Of a stretch of DNA of 64,000 nucleotides, positions 48,775 to 59,242 are shown one piece after another. Position 1 is the first letter of the stretch, and each line of letters starts with the position of its first letter. Where the stretch lies: assembly GCF_002994745.2 (NCBI RefSeq), contig NC_037088.1, positions 46,864,911 through 46,928,910 on the forward strand, given 5' to 3'. Made by a program: the position numbers and the translations under genes. The notes beneath the pieces were generated by a model. That model was not told the origin of the DNA. It did no database searches and was given only the letters and a program-made list of their open reading frames with translations. The stretch comes from Rosa chinensis (Eukaryota > Streptophyta > Magnoliopsida > Rosales > Rosaceae).

Positions 48775-50974
48775 TCAGTGAAAGTAAAACATGAGGTTGC
48801 CTATTGAACCAACAGGGCAATTCAGCATGGGAGGCAAGTCATCAGACTGGAGCAACCATACAATGTTTGACAGAAGACACGCGTTCAGGATGACGCTGAG
48901 GAAGTGGAGACTGAAGATCAAGGAAACTGGATGTTCATGCTGGACACCCCCAATAATACATTCCCCAAGCTGCACACAAGACACAACATCAAATCGAGAA
49001 AATACTGATCATTTGTAGGAACAACGCATTATTTAAAGGTTAATTACATCAGTTCATTCCTTCCGATTCTGACTCAGCTTAAGTTTATGACAGATAATAG
49101 TATAATACTAACAAAATTAGAACTCAGTTATTTTCTAATGCTGTGTATATCTGCAAACTAATTTGGTAACCATAACTAACATATTAGAACTCAGAAATCC
49201 AAGCTGTCATAATATAAAACAACAAACTGGCGTCCACAGATATATAAAGAAACTATGGGAAGGAATTCTAAAATTGAATGGTGCTAAATTACCTCTGTCC
49301 TGTAAACAACCTCCTCATTTACTGCAGAAAACTGGACTTCAGTATCGGTCGCATGTACAGAAACTGCAATGACACATAAGAGTCTAGTGAGTAAGATAGA
49401 AGTTACTACGTGCGAATGGTGTAAAGCAGCAACTCAACCAGAGAGCAAGAAATTGTGATACAACAAACAAAAGTTACTTGAAGGTGATAGCAAAATCCTA
49501 GATTTGAACAACATAAATGTCGATCAATGTATAGGTTCAAGTGGTCAACCATATTTGGTCTGTGAGAGTATATAACATTTCAAGATAGTTCAAAATGGCA
49601 TGTACCATGGTTTCGTTTGGTAACTCCGAACCAGACATAGCAGGCATCGGAAAATCCTATACCAATATGTCATAGGCTAATAGTGCGCATTGTTATACAC
49701 AACCAAGCTCATCACAATATGATACAAGCTACAGATTATTATGCCATTGCACTCCATCCCTAGACCAAATATTACCACGTGCGACTCTAAGATACCATAA
49801 ATGATAAAGTAATACAATGAAGATGAACACGTTCTCTTCAAAACTAACAAAGCAAAAGCTCATTTTCTGAAATCCAATCTGTAAATGCCCATCACAACAA
49901 AGAAAACGAATATAGTGCAGATGATAAGTACCAGAATTCCCAAAGTAGTGCAGATGTATGATAAGATGTCTAAACTCCTCTGAAGGTATCCCAATGATGG
50001 CTCGATATTCATAATCTAACTCTGGTAAATCCAACCCTTCAGCGTATGATTCAGACAATTCCATTTCAGAGAAACCAAACTCCCCAGTTCCTGTTATTTC
50101 ATTTAGAGAGAAAATTAAACAGAAAAGAAAAGCATTAAGATTCAGAATGCAGATACTTCATCCATCTTTAAATAGGCTTTACAGCAAAACAATATAAGCA
50201 AAATCTAACAGATGATGCAGAAAGTAACACACAAATCCTCAAGAAACTGATAAAGCCAGAAACAGGACCATTAACCCAAATGAAAAATCGTTGGGTCAAC
50301 TAACCATAGCCCAATCGTAAGAACCAACTAAAACCACCATAAACTTGCAAAAGCAACACCATAAAGTTTCTTGCTTACTCTGGGAAATCTTCATTCCCAA
50401 GTTTAAAGGAAAACTGCAGTAAACTGCAAGAACCAACTGAAACTACCGTCAACTATGAAAACAACTAGTACCGGAAATCTTTAAACCCTAACTGAAAGGA
50501 ATCCGGAAAATTTTCTCAAGTCGGTGCCGGTAAATTGTCCAATTAAGTTCGATTCATTTCCAAGAAAGAACTAATCTTACAAAATTACTTAGAGAATTAA
50601 GCGAAAACCCCAAGAAAGGCGAAATTAGAAAAGCGGTACTGACCGGAATTCACGGTCACGAAGCCGATCAGATCGTCGCCGTCGTCGCCGTGAATGGTGA
50701 GCGCGTCGTCGTCGCCGGCGCGATTCAGATTGGAATACAAGCGGCGGAGGTTGAGAACGAACGACCCTGCAAAGTCGCAGACGAAGCGAGCGAAGGTCGA
50801 TTCCGGAATCCGCAGCACGACGAAGTCTTCCTCGGAGATGGCGGGGTTGCCGGCGGTCAGCAAGATCACCTCCTCCGGGGAGATTTCGACGTCGGCGAAG
50901 TCGGCCAGGTCGACGAGTGGCGCCACGGCCTTCCGGAGAAGAACGGCCCCTTGGTTCAGTTGGAGCTCAAACAT
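48775..50974 (-). CDS. Highly diverged PCNA-like DNA sliding clamp protein
   Basis: Four exons in phase (50644-50974, 49932-50090, 49293-49363, 48775-48969) give 251 residues, against about 261-264 for plant PCNA. Exon 1 aligns with PCNA domain 1: FELQLNQGAVLLRKAV corresponds to the first strand and helix, and ALTIHGDDGDDLIGFV to the ITIKADDGSDTVTF strands. Exon 2 has YRAIIGIPSEEFRHLI, matching the start of domain 2 after the interdomain connector. Exon 3 (VSVHATDTEVQFSAVNEE) matches the VISVTKEGVKFS strands. Exon 4 (HPVSLIFSLHFLSV, ending NLMFYFH) matches EPVSLTFALRYMNS and the C-terminal IRFYLAP. It lacks most helix lysines and the acidic C-terminal tail. Expression and a clamp function are unproven; it may be a decaying paralogue that still has an open frame. 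Confidence 0.72.
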
Positions 50975-51365
50975 GGTTGGAGTCTCGGAGAAGAGAGAGA
51001 AAATGAGAGAGAGAGAGAGAGAGGGGGGGGGAGGGAGTTTTGGCGGGAAAATTTGAAGAAGAAGTTGGACGGTTGAAGAAGTCGGGACGGCTTTTGGAAT
51101 TCTGTTTCGGGTCCCTGTGATTTAAGCAGTGTCAGTTTTGAACACGTGACAGTTTCTGGAAACAAAAAGTCTATATAGCCCTTGATTGGTCTTTAAATGC
51201 TTCACAACATTAGAAGAGTAAGCAGTAGTGTTACTTTCGTAAATTAACATTTTTTTTGGTCGACAAATAAAGGTAAAATAGCCGTTTATTCCGTGTGTTT
51301 TCCCAAGCTGCCAATTTACCCCATTACTCCCGCTCACTTTTTTAATTGTTGTTGATTCACACACT
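50975..51365. other. PCNA-like 5' flank
   Basis: Contains a short (GA)n tract at about 51005-51023 in the presumed leader of the minus-strand gene. No other gene is seen. Confidence 0.5.
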
Positions 51366-52680
51366 GTTGTTAACCTTTAAACTTTGGGATAATCACCATT
51401 TACACAATTTTATGATAAAAATTATTCACTTATCCAAACACTTAGAGATTGTCCATTTACCCAAACACTCTAAGAGATCATTTCCCTATTACCCAATTAT
51501 TTATTTATTTATTTATTTATTTTTGAGACATTTTTGCCCTCTTCTTCTTTGTCACTTAGAGAAAGAAGTCATCGGAAACCTTGTCGGACTCCTGTGACCG
51601 GTGGCTGGCCGCAGACTCCGGTGATCGAAATCCGGCGACCGGTGACCCGAATCCAGATACCGGACCGGTGACTGGATTCCGGCGTCTGAATTTATTGGCC
51701 CCTAATAATACCCAGTAACCATATTATTGCCTCCTAATAATCATATTATTTCCCCCAAATAACAAATTTATTAGGGGTCAATAATTAGTGAAAAATGAAG
51801 ATGTTTTTAATTTTGAAAGTTTTAATAGGTTTATCCAAATAAATAATCTTATTATTGTCCCCCAATAATCCTATTATTATCTTCTAATAATCATTTTATT
51901 GCCCACTAATGATTTTATTATTGCCCAACCAAATCATAATAAACAAAATAATAACTTCTAGCAACATCCCATATTGAAATCGGCCAATTTTTTGGAGAAA
52001 CAAACCACCGCAATCCCAGATACAACGTTTGCTTACCCCTCTTCTTCCTTCAGCGAGAGAGAGAGAGAGAGAGAGTTACAGACACATCCAATGACAATGA
52101 TTTTTTTTTTTTTTTGGCTATTATGCTTGGTCTCGGTTCTCTGCCTCTAAACATTGCAAGAGAACTCTCATAAATCTCCCCAAACTTCAAAATCGCCCTC
52201 GCCAATTCCCTACACGCCGCCCCACCCGCTAACCCTCCTCCTCCCCCCTCCACGTTATCCTCGTAGTCGCTCTTCGTGGAGCTGTCGCGGCAAAAACCCA
52301 GGGGACGGGCTACTGGGGTCGGCGGCGGACTTGAGGGTCAGGGCGAGTATGAGTGGCTTCGGGGGTCTGGTCAAAACTGTGGATAATGACCATGGTTCTG
52401 CGATGGGTCAAGGCGGAGGAGCAACCACGGTTAGGTGAAGGAATGGAGAGCGGTGTTCGGGTAGTCTTCATCTCGGGTCTGGATTCACGATCTGGATCCA
52501 GGCTGCGTGGGGGGAGTTGGATGACATCCTCCTCTGGTGGTTCGACGGTGGGGACAGAGCAGCGGCGGTGGAGGCCCGACATCGACGGTGGAGTGGTGGG
52601 CGCGGTGGCTTGATGGTGGAGGCCCGACAAACCGAACCCAAATTCAAACCCGAACCGGAAATTTTTGATCTGCAGACATG

Positions 52681-52750
<70 letters not shown>

Positions 52751-52935
52751 GGTGAGGGGGGAGGATAGAGAAAATAGATCGAAGAGAGAGTCTGAGAAGA
52801 GATGTAATTTATTAATTAAAATAGGGGAAAAATTGTCAATGGATGTTAGATTAGGTAAATGGGGTTAAAAAACTCTTAGTGGAGTTAAGTGAACAATTTT
52901 TAAGCTGAAAATGGGTAAGTAGTTAACCGAGCATG
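51366..52935. mobile_element. Putative Mutator-like or fold-back element with diverged inverted termini
   Basis: The left 120-150 bp (gttaacctttaaac.., attattcactta.., ccatttaccc..) and the reverse complement of the right end (gttaactacttaccc.., attgttcactta.., ccatttaccta..) share the same ordered motifs, suggesting old inverted termini. The interior has a run of taataat/ttattg repeats (51690-51950), GC-rich segments unlike the flanks, and two GA tracts (52052-52076, 52683-52745). Short open frames in the GC-rich part have no domains. No target duplication was established. Confidence 0.4.
52683..52745. repeat. (GA)n microsatellite, about 63 bp
   Basis: Uninterrupted ga dinucleotides. Confidence 0.95.
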
Positions 52936-53045
52936 TGAGACGCATTTTCGTCTTCTCAACTACTATAAAAAGAAAATTAAGTAACTAAAATTGTAATCCA
53001 ACCTACATTACGGGCAAAACCAACTAACCAAGTTTCCCTTTTCTA

Positions 53046-53335
53046 AAATTAAATGCGGATGTTGCTTTGGATGATGTATATGGTATTAGAGGTACGTGAG
53101 CAGTTTTACGCAAGGAAAGAGGTGATCTCCTACTAGCGGCTTCTAAGAGATTTCGTGGAAGATTTGGTGTCAAGGCAGTTGAGATATATGCTACTGCTTT
53201 GGGCCTATAGGTGCTATCCCAATATGGTTTTCACGCTTTTCATCTTATCTTAAAATCAGATGTTTTATCTGGAGTCAATGATCTTTGCAAAACAAGTGAG
53301 GATGATCTGTGGAGGGAAAATTGAAGAGTTAGGGA
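53046..53335 (+). pseudogene. Degenerate RNase H-like domain (RVT_3 type) of a plant LINE
   Basis: Read in one frame, the segment gives KLNADVALDD, AVLRKERGDLLLAASKRF, VKAVEIYATALGL and SQYGFHAFHL, the ordered blocks of plant RNase H-like domains found in LINE-type pol proteins and related single genes. The frame is broken by TGA before AVLRK and by TAG after ALGL, so it is a relic. It sits just upstream of sequence resembling the LINE-like 3' end. Confidence 0.65.
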
Positions 53336-55150
53336 TAAATATGCAAAATTGAAAAGTCAGGGGAATCAACAGCTCTGGAAAAATACATAGGGTAATTTGA
53401 CTATTTTGCTATAAGTTAAACATAGCAACCCCAAAATTGGGGAACAAATTTGTTGCCCACCCTAGCTATGGTGGGCGAATGCCCACCTTTTAAATTAATT
53501 ACACTTGTCATTTTGCTTAACCATAATTAAAATTTTACAAGGTATAAAATCAAAAGGGGGTAACTAAATTATAATATATTCGACACTTTGGTCATTCACT
53601 TAAAAAAAAAAAATTACTTTAGTCGATCACGCAAATTTAACCTTGCTATTACTGTCAAAAAATTACATCATGTCTAACATATGGCCTCTACACAGCAGGT
53701 AGAGTTGATGACAATAAGAACTGGAGTGAAACTACTCCAAAACTTTAATTACAAGAAGTCAAGAAGTTGACATAGAAAGTGATTTTCTAAAAGCCATCCA
53801 AGAACTCTCAGCAGATGATATTGCCATTTCTAAGGATGGCAGCTTAGTTCAGGACATTCAATCAGGGGCGGAACTATGTTCAGGTCTGGTGGGGTCCGGA
53901 CCCCCCTTGAGTTTTTGACAGATATCTCAATACCAAGCGTTGCAGTGATAAAGCTTAAAAAAAATTATTTTATCCCATACATGGACCCACGTGCCACTTG
54001 CTAGGTAAGAGAAAGAAAACAATAACAGAAAGATGGATGGATCATAAATGTCCCCCTGATTACTATTCTATATATAATATTTTATTGAATTGAAATTGGT
54101 TAACTAAAAATAATTAACAGTTGGTTAGATTAATAAAACGTAATATATAATATGCAATAGATGCCTGTAAGGGTTTTTAATGGTTTTGAATGAGAAGTTT
54201 TTTGTCAATTTTGTGCCTCTACTTTTTATTTCAAGTCTGCGACTATAATGGTGTGGAACTAAATTTTCAGAAATTCATTCTCGATTAAACAGATATGGAG
54301 ATTTTGTAGATTTAGCCCTCTAAAGTATTCAATTCTTTGTTTATAAGTATCGTGATGAAAAATAATCTACAAAAATGCTACATTTAACGTATAGTTAACT
54401 AAAATAAATAATTGAAATTATAAATCTAGTCCTCTATTGTCAGACTCGGACCCCCCTAAAGTAAAATTCCTAATTCCGCCACTGCATTCAATCAAGCATA
54501 AAGACTACGGCTTGTGTCACTATTAATTGTGCATACCCGTCAAGCAACCAATGATGTAGTACATCGACCTATTAGCATAGCTTATGAGTCGAGCATAAAC
54601 TCAGAATCGTTGAACCAAGCAATAACTATTTTGATGAGCAGTGTTGATATGTGGGAGGGTTGCATAAGAACTTGATCCATTTTACTTGAAAGAAAAACTA
54701 TAGATCGATGATTAAGAAATTGTTATTATACAATTGTTTAACAATATTTTAACATCAAATATCATGCACCGGACATTAACAGACAATCATCCCAAGAATC
54801 TGTGAAAAACAAAAGAAAGAAACACCTCTCTTAGGTGGTCATTACATCACCAGTTACGATTACATTTACAATTTACACTGCTCAAATGACCTTCACAATG
54901 CATTGTTTGATGTATTTCGGCATTTTTTATGTTTCTTATTACCTCATATTCTAAATGCAACTCTGCATCATGTTATTATTTTCTTTTTTATTTAGATGTT
55001 ATTTTATATCGTCGCATTATATTCTTCAATTTCATTTATTAATATATTGATTGTCATCTTTTCTCATAAAAAATGCTTTGCTCATGAAGATTATAATGCA
55101 TTAGTTTGTAGACGGATAGAAGTATTTCTATTCTTATAGAAAAATTAGGG
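53335..55150. repeat. Diverged direct duplication, copy A
   Basis: It is collinear with 55943-57125. Shared blocks include aatttgactattttgc, aaatttgttg.ccacc, cagcgggtagagttgatgac-like, agccatccaagaa, gcagtgttgatatgtggg, ttacatttacaatttacact and ttatttctattcttatagaaaaatta. Without its hAT insertion, copy A is about 1.19 kb, equal to copy B. The right part (from about 54,830) is the LINE-like 3' end. Confidence 0.8.
53863..54484. mobile_element. Non-autonomous hAT element, 622 bp, with 8-bp target duplication
   Basis: It begins CAGGGGCGGAAC and ends TTCCGCCACTG, giving terminal inverted repeats CAG(G/T)GGCGGAA. It is flanked by exact 8-bp copies of cattcaat (53855-53862, 54485-54492). Sub-terminal cggacccccc motifs occur at both ends. 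It has no transposase. The duplicate copy at 56455 has the site without the element. Confidence 0.9.
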
Positions 55151-55942
55151 AATGGCAAAAGCAAAAACAGAGAGAGAGGAATGTGATTCAAAGATAATGA
55201 AAAGATGAACTATTACCACTATGATTTCTCGGACAGTCTTAACCAGTGTGTTGGAAGTATTGATAAAGTTATTGAATTCAGCTTGATCGCACTGAAAGCC
55301 AGATTCGTTGATAGCTTTCATAATATCGTCAGCTAGCCGATAAGTTATGCACACTCGGCCAAATGAAAATTCAACACTGTGCAAATTCGGTGATAGCTAG
55401 AGAGATATTTATGCCTTATTGGGCATTCCACGACCAGGTAATGACGTTCTCCCCCATTTTGCCAAACATAAAATATTCTATTGGTGTTACAATAATAGCC
55501 ATAGTTAGAACTTTTTTGAATTGGTTGCTGTAACACCATTAGAAGCTTTTATGTTGGGCAAGATGATAGGGTAGAGAAAAACAAAGGAAACAGAAATTGT
55601 ATTATATACTACTGGGAGGGTTCTGGGGTCGTCATCTTCACATTTAACCGAGATTTGCTGGAAACAGTAAAGATGAAAAGAGTAAGCAAACCCAGAAATA
55701 TGCATGGGTAGAGATTCTAATAGTGGGATGATGTATAAAGGCACAATACAGTTATTCAAACGGTTTGCTACACAGTTACAAGCTAACCATGGTTGAGTTA
55801 GCCTAACTTTGATTTTTGAGGAAAAACCATGGCTGGTACATTGGTACTTGATACTCAAGAATTTCAAGTTAACTGAGAAATTGGATGGAAAATCTAAAAG
55901 TTAATGGTAAGGTGTAAATCGACAACAATTAGAAAAGTGAGA
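55151..55942 (-). other. Spacer with unrecognised minus-strand open frames
   Basis: Minus-strand frames at 55145-55384, 55345-55539 and 55505-55867 read partly protein-like (for example DIMKAINESGFQCDQAEF), but no family was recognised and no convincing splice chain was found. They could be remnants of a gene fragment. Confidence 0.25.
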
Positions 55943-57125
55943 GTGTAAATATTCAAAATTGAACGGTTAGAGGGTAAATCAGTAGCATGGGAAAAGACAT
56001 GGAGTAATTTGACTATTTTGCCATAATTTAAACATAGTGATCTCAAAATTAGGGAACAAATTTGTTGGCCACCTTTTAAATTAATTACACCTGTCATTTT
56101 GCTTCACCATAGTTAAAATTTTACAAAAGATGAATTGAAAAAGAGAGAAATCAAACTGAACATTCACTCACTTTGGTCGCTGATCAAATTTAAATTTTCT
56201 ATTCACTTTGGTTGCTCAAATTTAAATTTGCTATTCACTTTGGTCATTACTGTCAGAATTACACCATGTCAAGCTTATAGCTTCTGCACAGCGGGTAGAG
56301 TTGATGACTATAAGAACTGGAGTAGAACTACTCCACTATATACTTTAGTTACAACAAGTTGACATTGAAAGTGATTGTCTAGAAGCCATCCAAGAAATTT
56401 CAGCAGATGATACTAACCTTTCTGAGGACGGGTAATTAGTTCAGGACATCCAATCAAACATAAAGACTATGGCTGGTTTGACGATTAATCGCTCATACCC
56501 CTCGAGCAACCAACAATCTAGTACATTGACTTGCTAGCATGGCTTATAAGTCAAGCATAAACTCACAATCGCTGAACCAATCACCAACTATTTTGATAAG
56601 CAGTGTTGATATGTGGGGGAGTTGCATTATAATTTGATCCATTTTACTGGAAAGATAAAATATAGATGATTAAAGAAATGTTATTATACAATTGTGTACC
56701 ATTATTTTGACATCAAATATTATGCATCGGACATCAATAGATAATCGTTCTTCAGGATGTGTGAAAAACAAAAGAAAGAAACACCTCTCTTTGGTGGTCA
56801 TCACAACATCGGTTATGGTTATGCTACTGTTACGATTACATTTACAATTTACACTGCTCAAATGACCTTCACAATGCATTTTTCGATGTCTTTCGACATT
56901 TGTTCTGGTCTTGTTACTTCTTATTCTGGATTTAGCTCCGTATTTTGTTATGTTTTTGCTTTTTTTCATTTCGATTTTGTTTACATCGTCGCATTTTACT
57001 CTTCAATTTCATTTTATATATTAATTCTCGTCTTTTCTTAAATAAAAAAATGCATTTGTCATGACGATTATAAGGCATTAATTGTGGACTGGTGAGTTAT
57101 TTCTATTCTTATAGAAAAATTATGA
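55943..57125. repeat. Diverged direct duplication, copy B (empty hAT site)
   Basis: Partner of 53335-55150. At 56450-56465 it reads ggacatccaatcaaacataa where copy A has the hAT element between two cattcaat copies. Its right end abuts the copia LTR. Confidence 0.8.
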
Positions 57126-57152
57126 GATTGTAAAAAGGATAGGAAAAAATTA

Positions 57153-57373
57153 TGAGATTGTAAAAGTAGAATGAGAATTGGAATTGGTCTACTCATTTAA
57201 TTTCATAGTCCCTTTATATAGAGAGAGAATTACAATGGAAATATCAATTACAATGATGACATTAAATGCTGATTGATCCATAATCCTTGCTGATTGATGG
57301 TAATCGCAAATTCCTTGATTCCCTTTCTGTCAGTCACTTTGACGAAGACACATAATGTGTGTTTCCTTTAACA
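57153..57373 (-). repeat. 3' LTR of the copia element (approximate)
   Basis: On the minus strand the LTR starts TGTTAAAGGAAACACAC right after a purine tract AAGGGGGAG, contains a TATA-type box (CTATATAAAGGG) and ends near ACAATCTCA. The outer end is uncertain because attatgagattgtaaaa is repeated at 57118 and 57151. The 5' LTR is not seen before the right edge. Confidence 0.65.
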
Positions 57374-57864
57374 CTCCCCCTTGTGCCAAATCAAAGACGA
57401 AATGGTGCATGAGTTGTTGCCTCACTAAAAACCTTGCCAAGTAACAATAAAAACCCTGTGGGACAAAAAATACACCTTGGTAGAAGGAAAAGAGCACAAC
57501 GCACCTTTTACATTTGAGGATGACATGTGTGTGTTAGACTCCCCCTGACATCTACACCTCCCCCTGATCCTTACATTAATCAAGGGAGCTTGGAAAGTTT
57601 TCGCATTCCTATGCTTTTCACATGTTTCTCAAATGTGGCCTTTGGCAATGATTTGGTGAACAAATCTGCCACATTCTCCTCAGACCTTACTTGATTCACT
57701 TGAATCTTGAGGAGGGCCTGTTGTTGCTGATTGTAGAAAAACTTTGGCGATATGTGTTTTGTATTATCACCCTTGATATATCCTACCTTCATCTGTTCGA
57801 TGCAAGCTGCATTATCTTCATAAATGTAAATAGGCTCTTCAGTGGTAGAACTCAAACCACTAGT

Positions 57865-58269
57865 CCCTCAAATATGTGTAATGATAGCTCTTAACCATAC
57901 ACACTCACGAACCTCCTCATGTAGAGCAATGATCTCTGAGTGGTTCGAGGAGGTAGCCACAATGGTTTGCTTGGTTGATATCCAAGATATCGCCGTGTTC
58001 CCTCAAATATGTGTAATGATAGCTCTTAACCATACACACTCACGAACCTCCTCATGTAGACCAATGATCTTTGAGTGGTTCGAGGAGGTAACCACAATGG
58101 TTTGCTTGGTTGATATCCAAGATATCGCCGTGTTCCCTCAAATATGTGTAATGATAGCTCTTAACCATACACACTCACGAACCTCCTCATGTAGAGCAAT
58201 GATCTCTGAGTGGTTCGAGGAGGTAGCCACAATGGTTTGCTTGGTTGATATCTAAGATATCGCCGTGTT
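57865..58269 (-). repeat. Three tandem 135-bp copies inside the copia RNase H region
   Basis: Copies start at 57865, 58000 and 58135, each 135 bp (45 codons), nearly identical. Each begins ccctcaaatatgtgtaatga and ends atatcgccgtgtt. Confidence 0.95.
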
Positions 58270-59148
58270 CCCAATAGTAAATACACAACTAGTTTGGGAA
58301 CAACCTTTATGTGTGTCAGAGAGGTACCCAGCATCAGCAAAACCAACCAAAACATCATTTGGCGTTTCGATGTAGTGAGTGGCGTTGCCATCAACATTTC
58401 CCTTAGGGATTGCAGTTCCATTTGTGGTCTCTCTTGTCTCTTTGTCGGGAAAGAATAGTCCCAAGTCAATGGTTCCTTTTAGGCATCGAAAAATGTTCCT
58501 GATACCATTCCAGTGACACTGCGTTGGCGCTGAACTAAATCTAGCTAACAAGTTCACTGAGAATGCAATGTCTGGTCAAGTACATTGGGCTAAGTATAAT
58601 AATGTGCCTATTGCATTTAGATAGAGAATTTCAGCTCTCAACACATATTCGTCATCTTCCAATGGACGAAATGGATCTTTCTTTGCATCCAAACTTCGAC
58701 CGATCATGGGAGTGCTAGCAAAATGCGCTTTGTCCATGTTAAATAGTTTGAGCATCTTTTGGACATATGCAGATTGGTATATTAGTATACCACAAACTCG
58801 ATGTTCTAGTTCAAGGCCTAGACAGAATCGAGTTTTCCCAAGATCCTTCATCTCAAATTCGGATTTCAAGTAGCTCGCGGTTTCTCTTATTTCATCAAGA
58901 GTACCTATTATGTTCATATCATCGACATATACAGCTACAATTGCAAATTCGGAACTTGTTTTCGTTATGAATGCGCAGGGGCATAATTCATCGTTCTTAT
59001 ATCCATTCCCAATCAAGTAGTCACTTAGACGGGTATACCACATCCACCCGGATTGTTTCAATCCGTAAAGTGAACGTTTCAACCTAATTGCAAATGCACT
59101 CCGTGGTTTAGAGTCACTTGACTTGGGTAATGTAAGGCCATCAGGCAC

Positions 59149-59152
<4 letters not shown>

Positions 59153-59238
<86 letters not shown>
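59153..59238. repeat. Compound (TA)n(CT)n microsatellite within reverse transcriptase sequence
   Basis: 42 bp of at repeats followed by 44 bp of ct repeats on the plus strand. It interrupts the coding sequence between DLDSE and YMKVPDG. Confidence 0.95.

Positions 59239-59242
<4 letters not shown>

Noticed and set aside
52517..52868. Open frames with long Arg-Glu repeats
   Set aside because: They are translations of the (GA)n microsatellite.
57865..58269. CRISPR-like array of three repeats
   Set aside because: The repeats are contiguous 135-bp units without spacers, inside retrotransposon coding sequence in a eukaryote.
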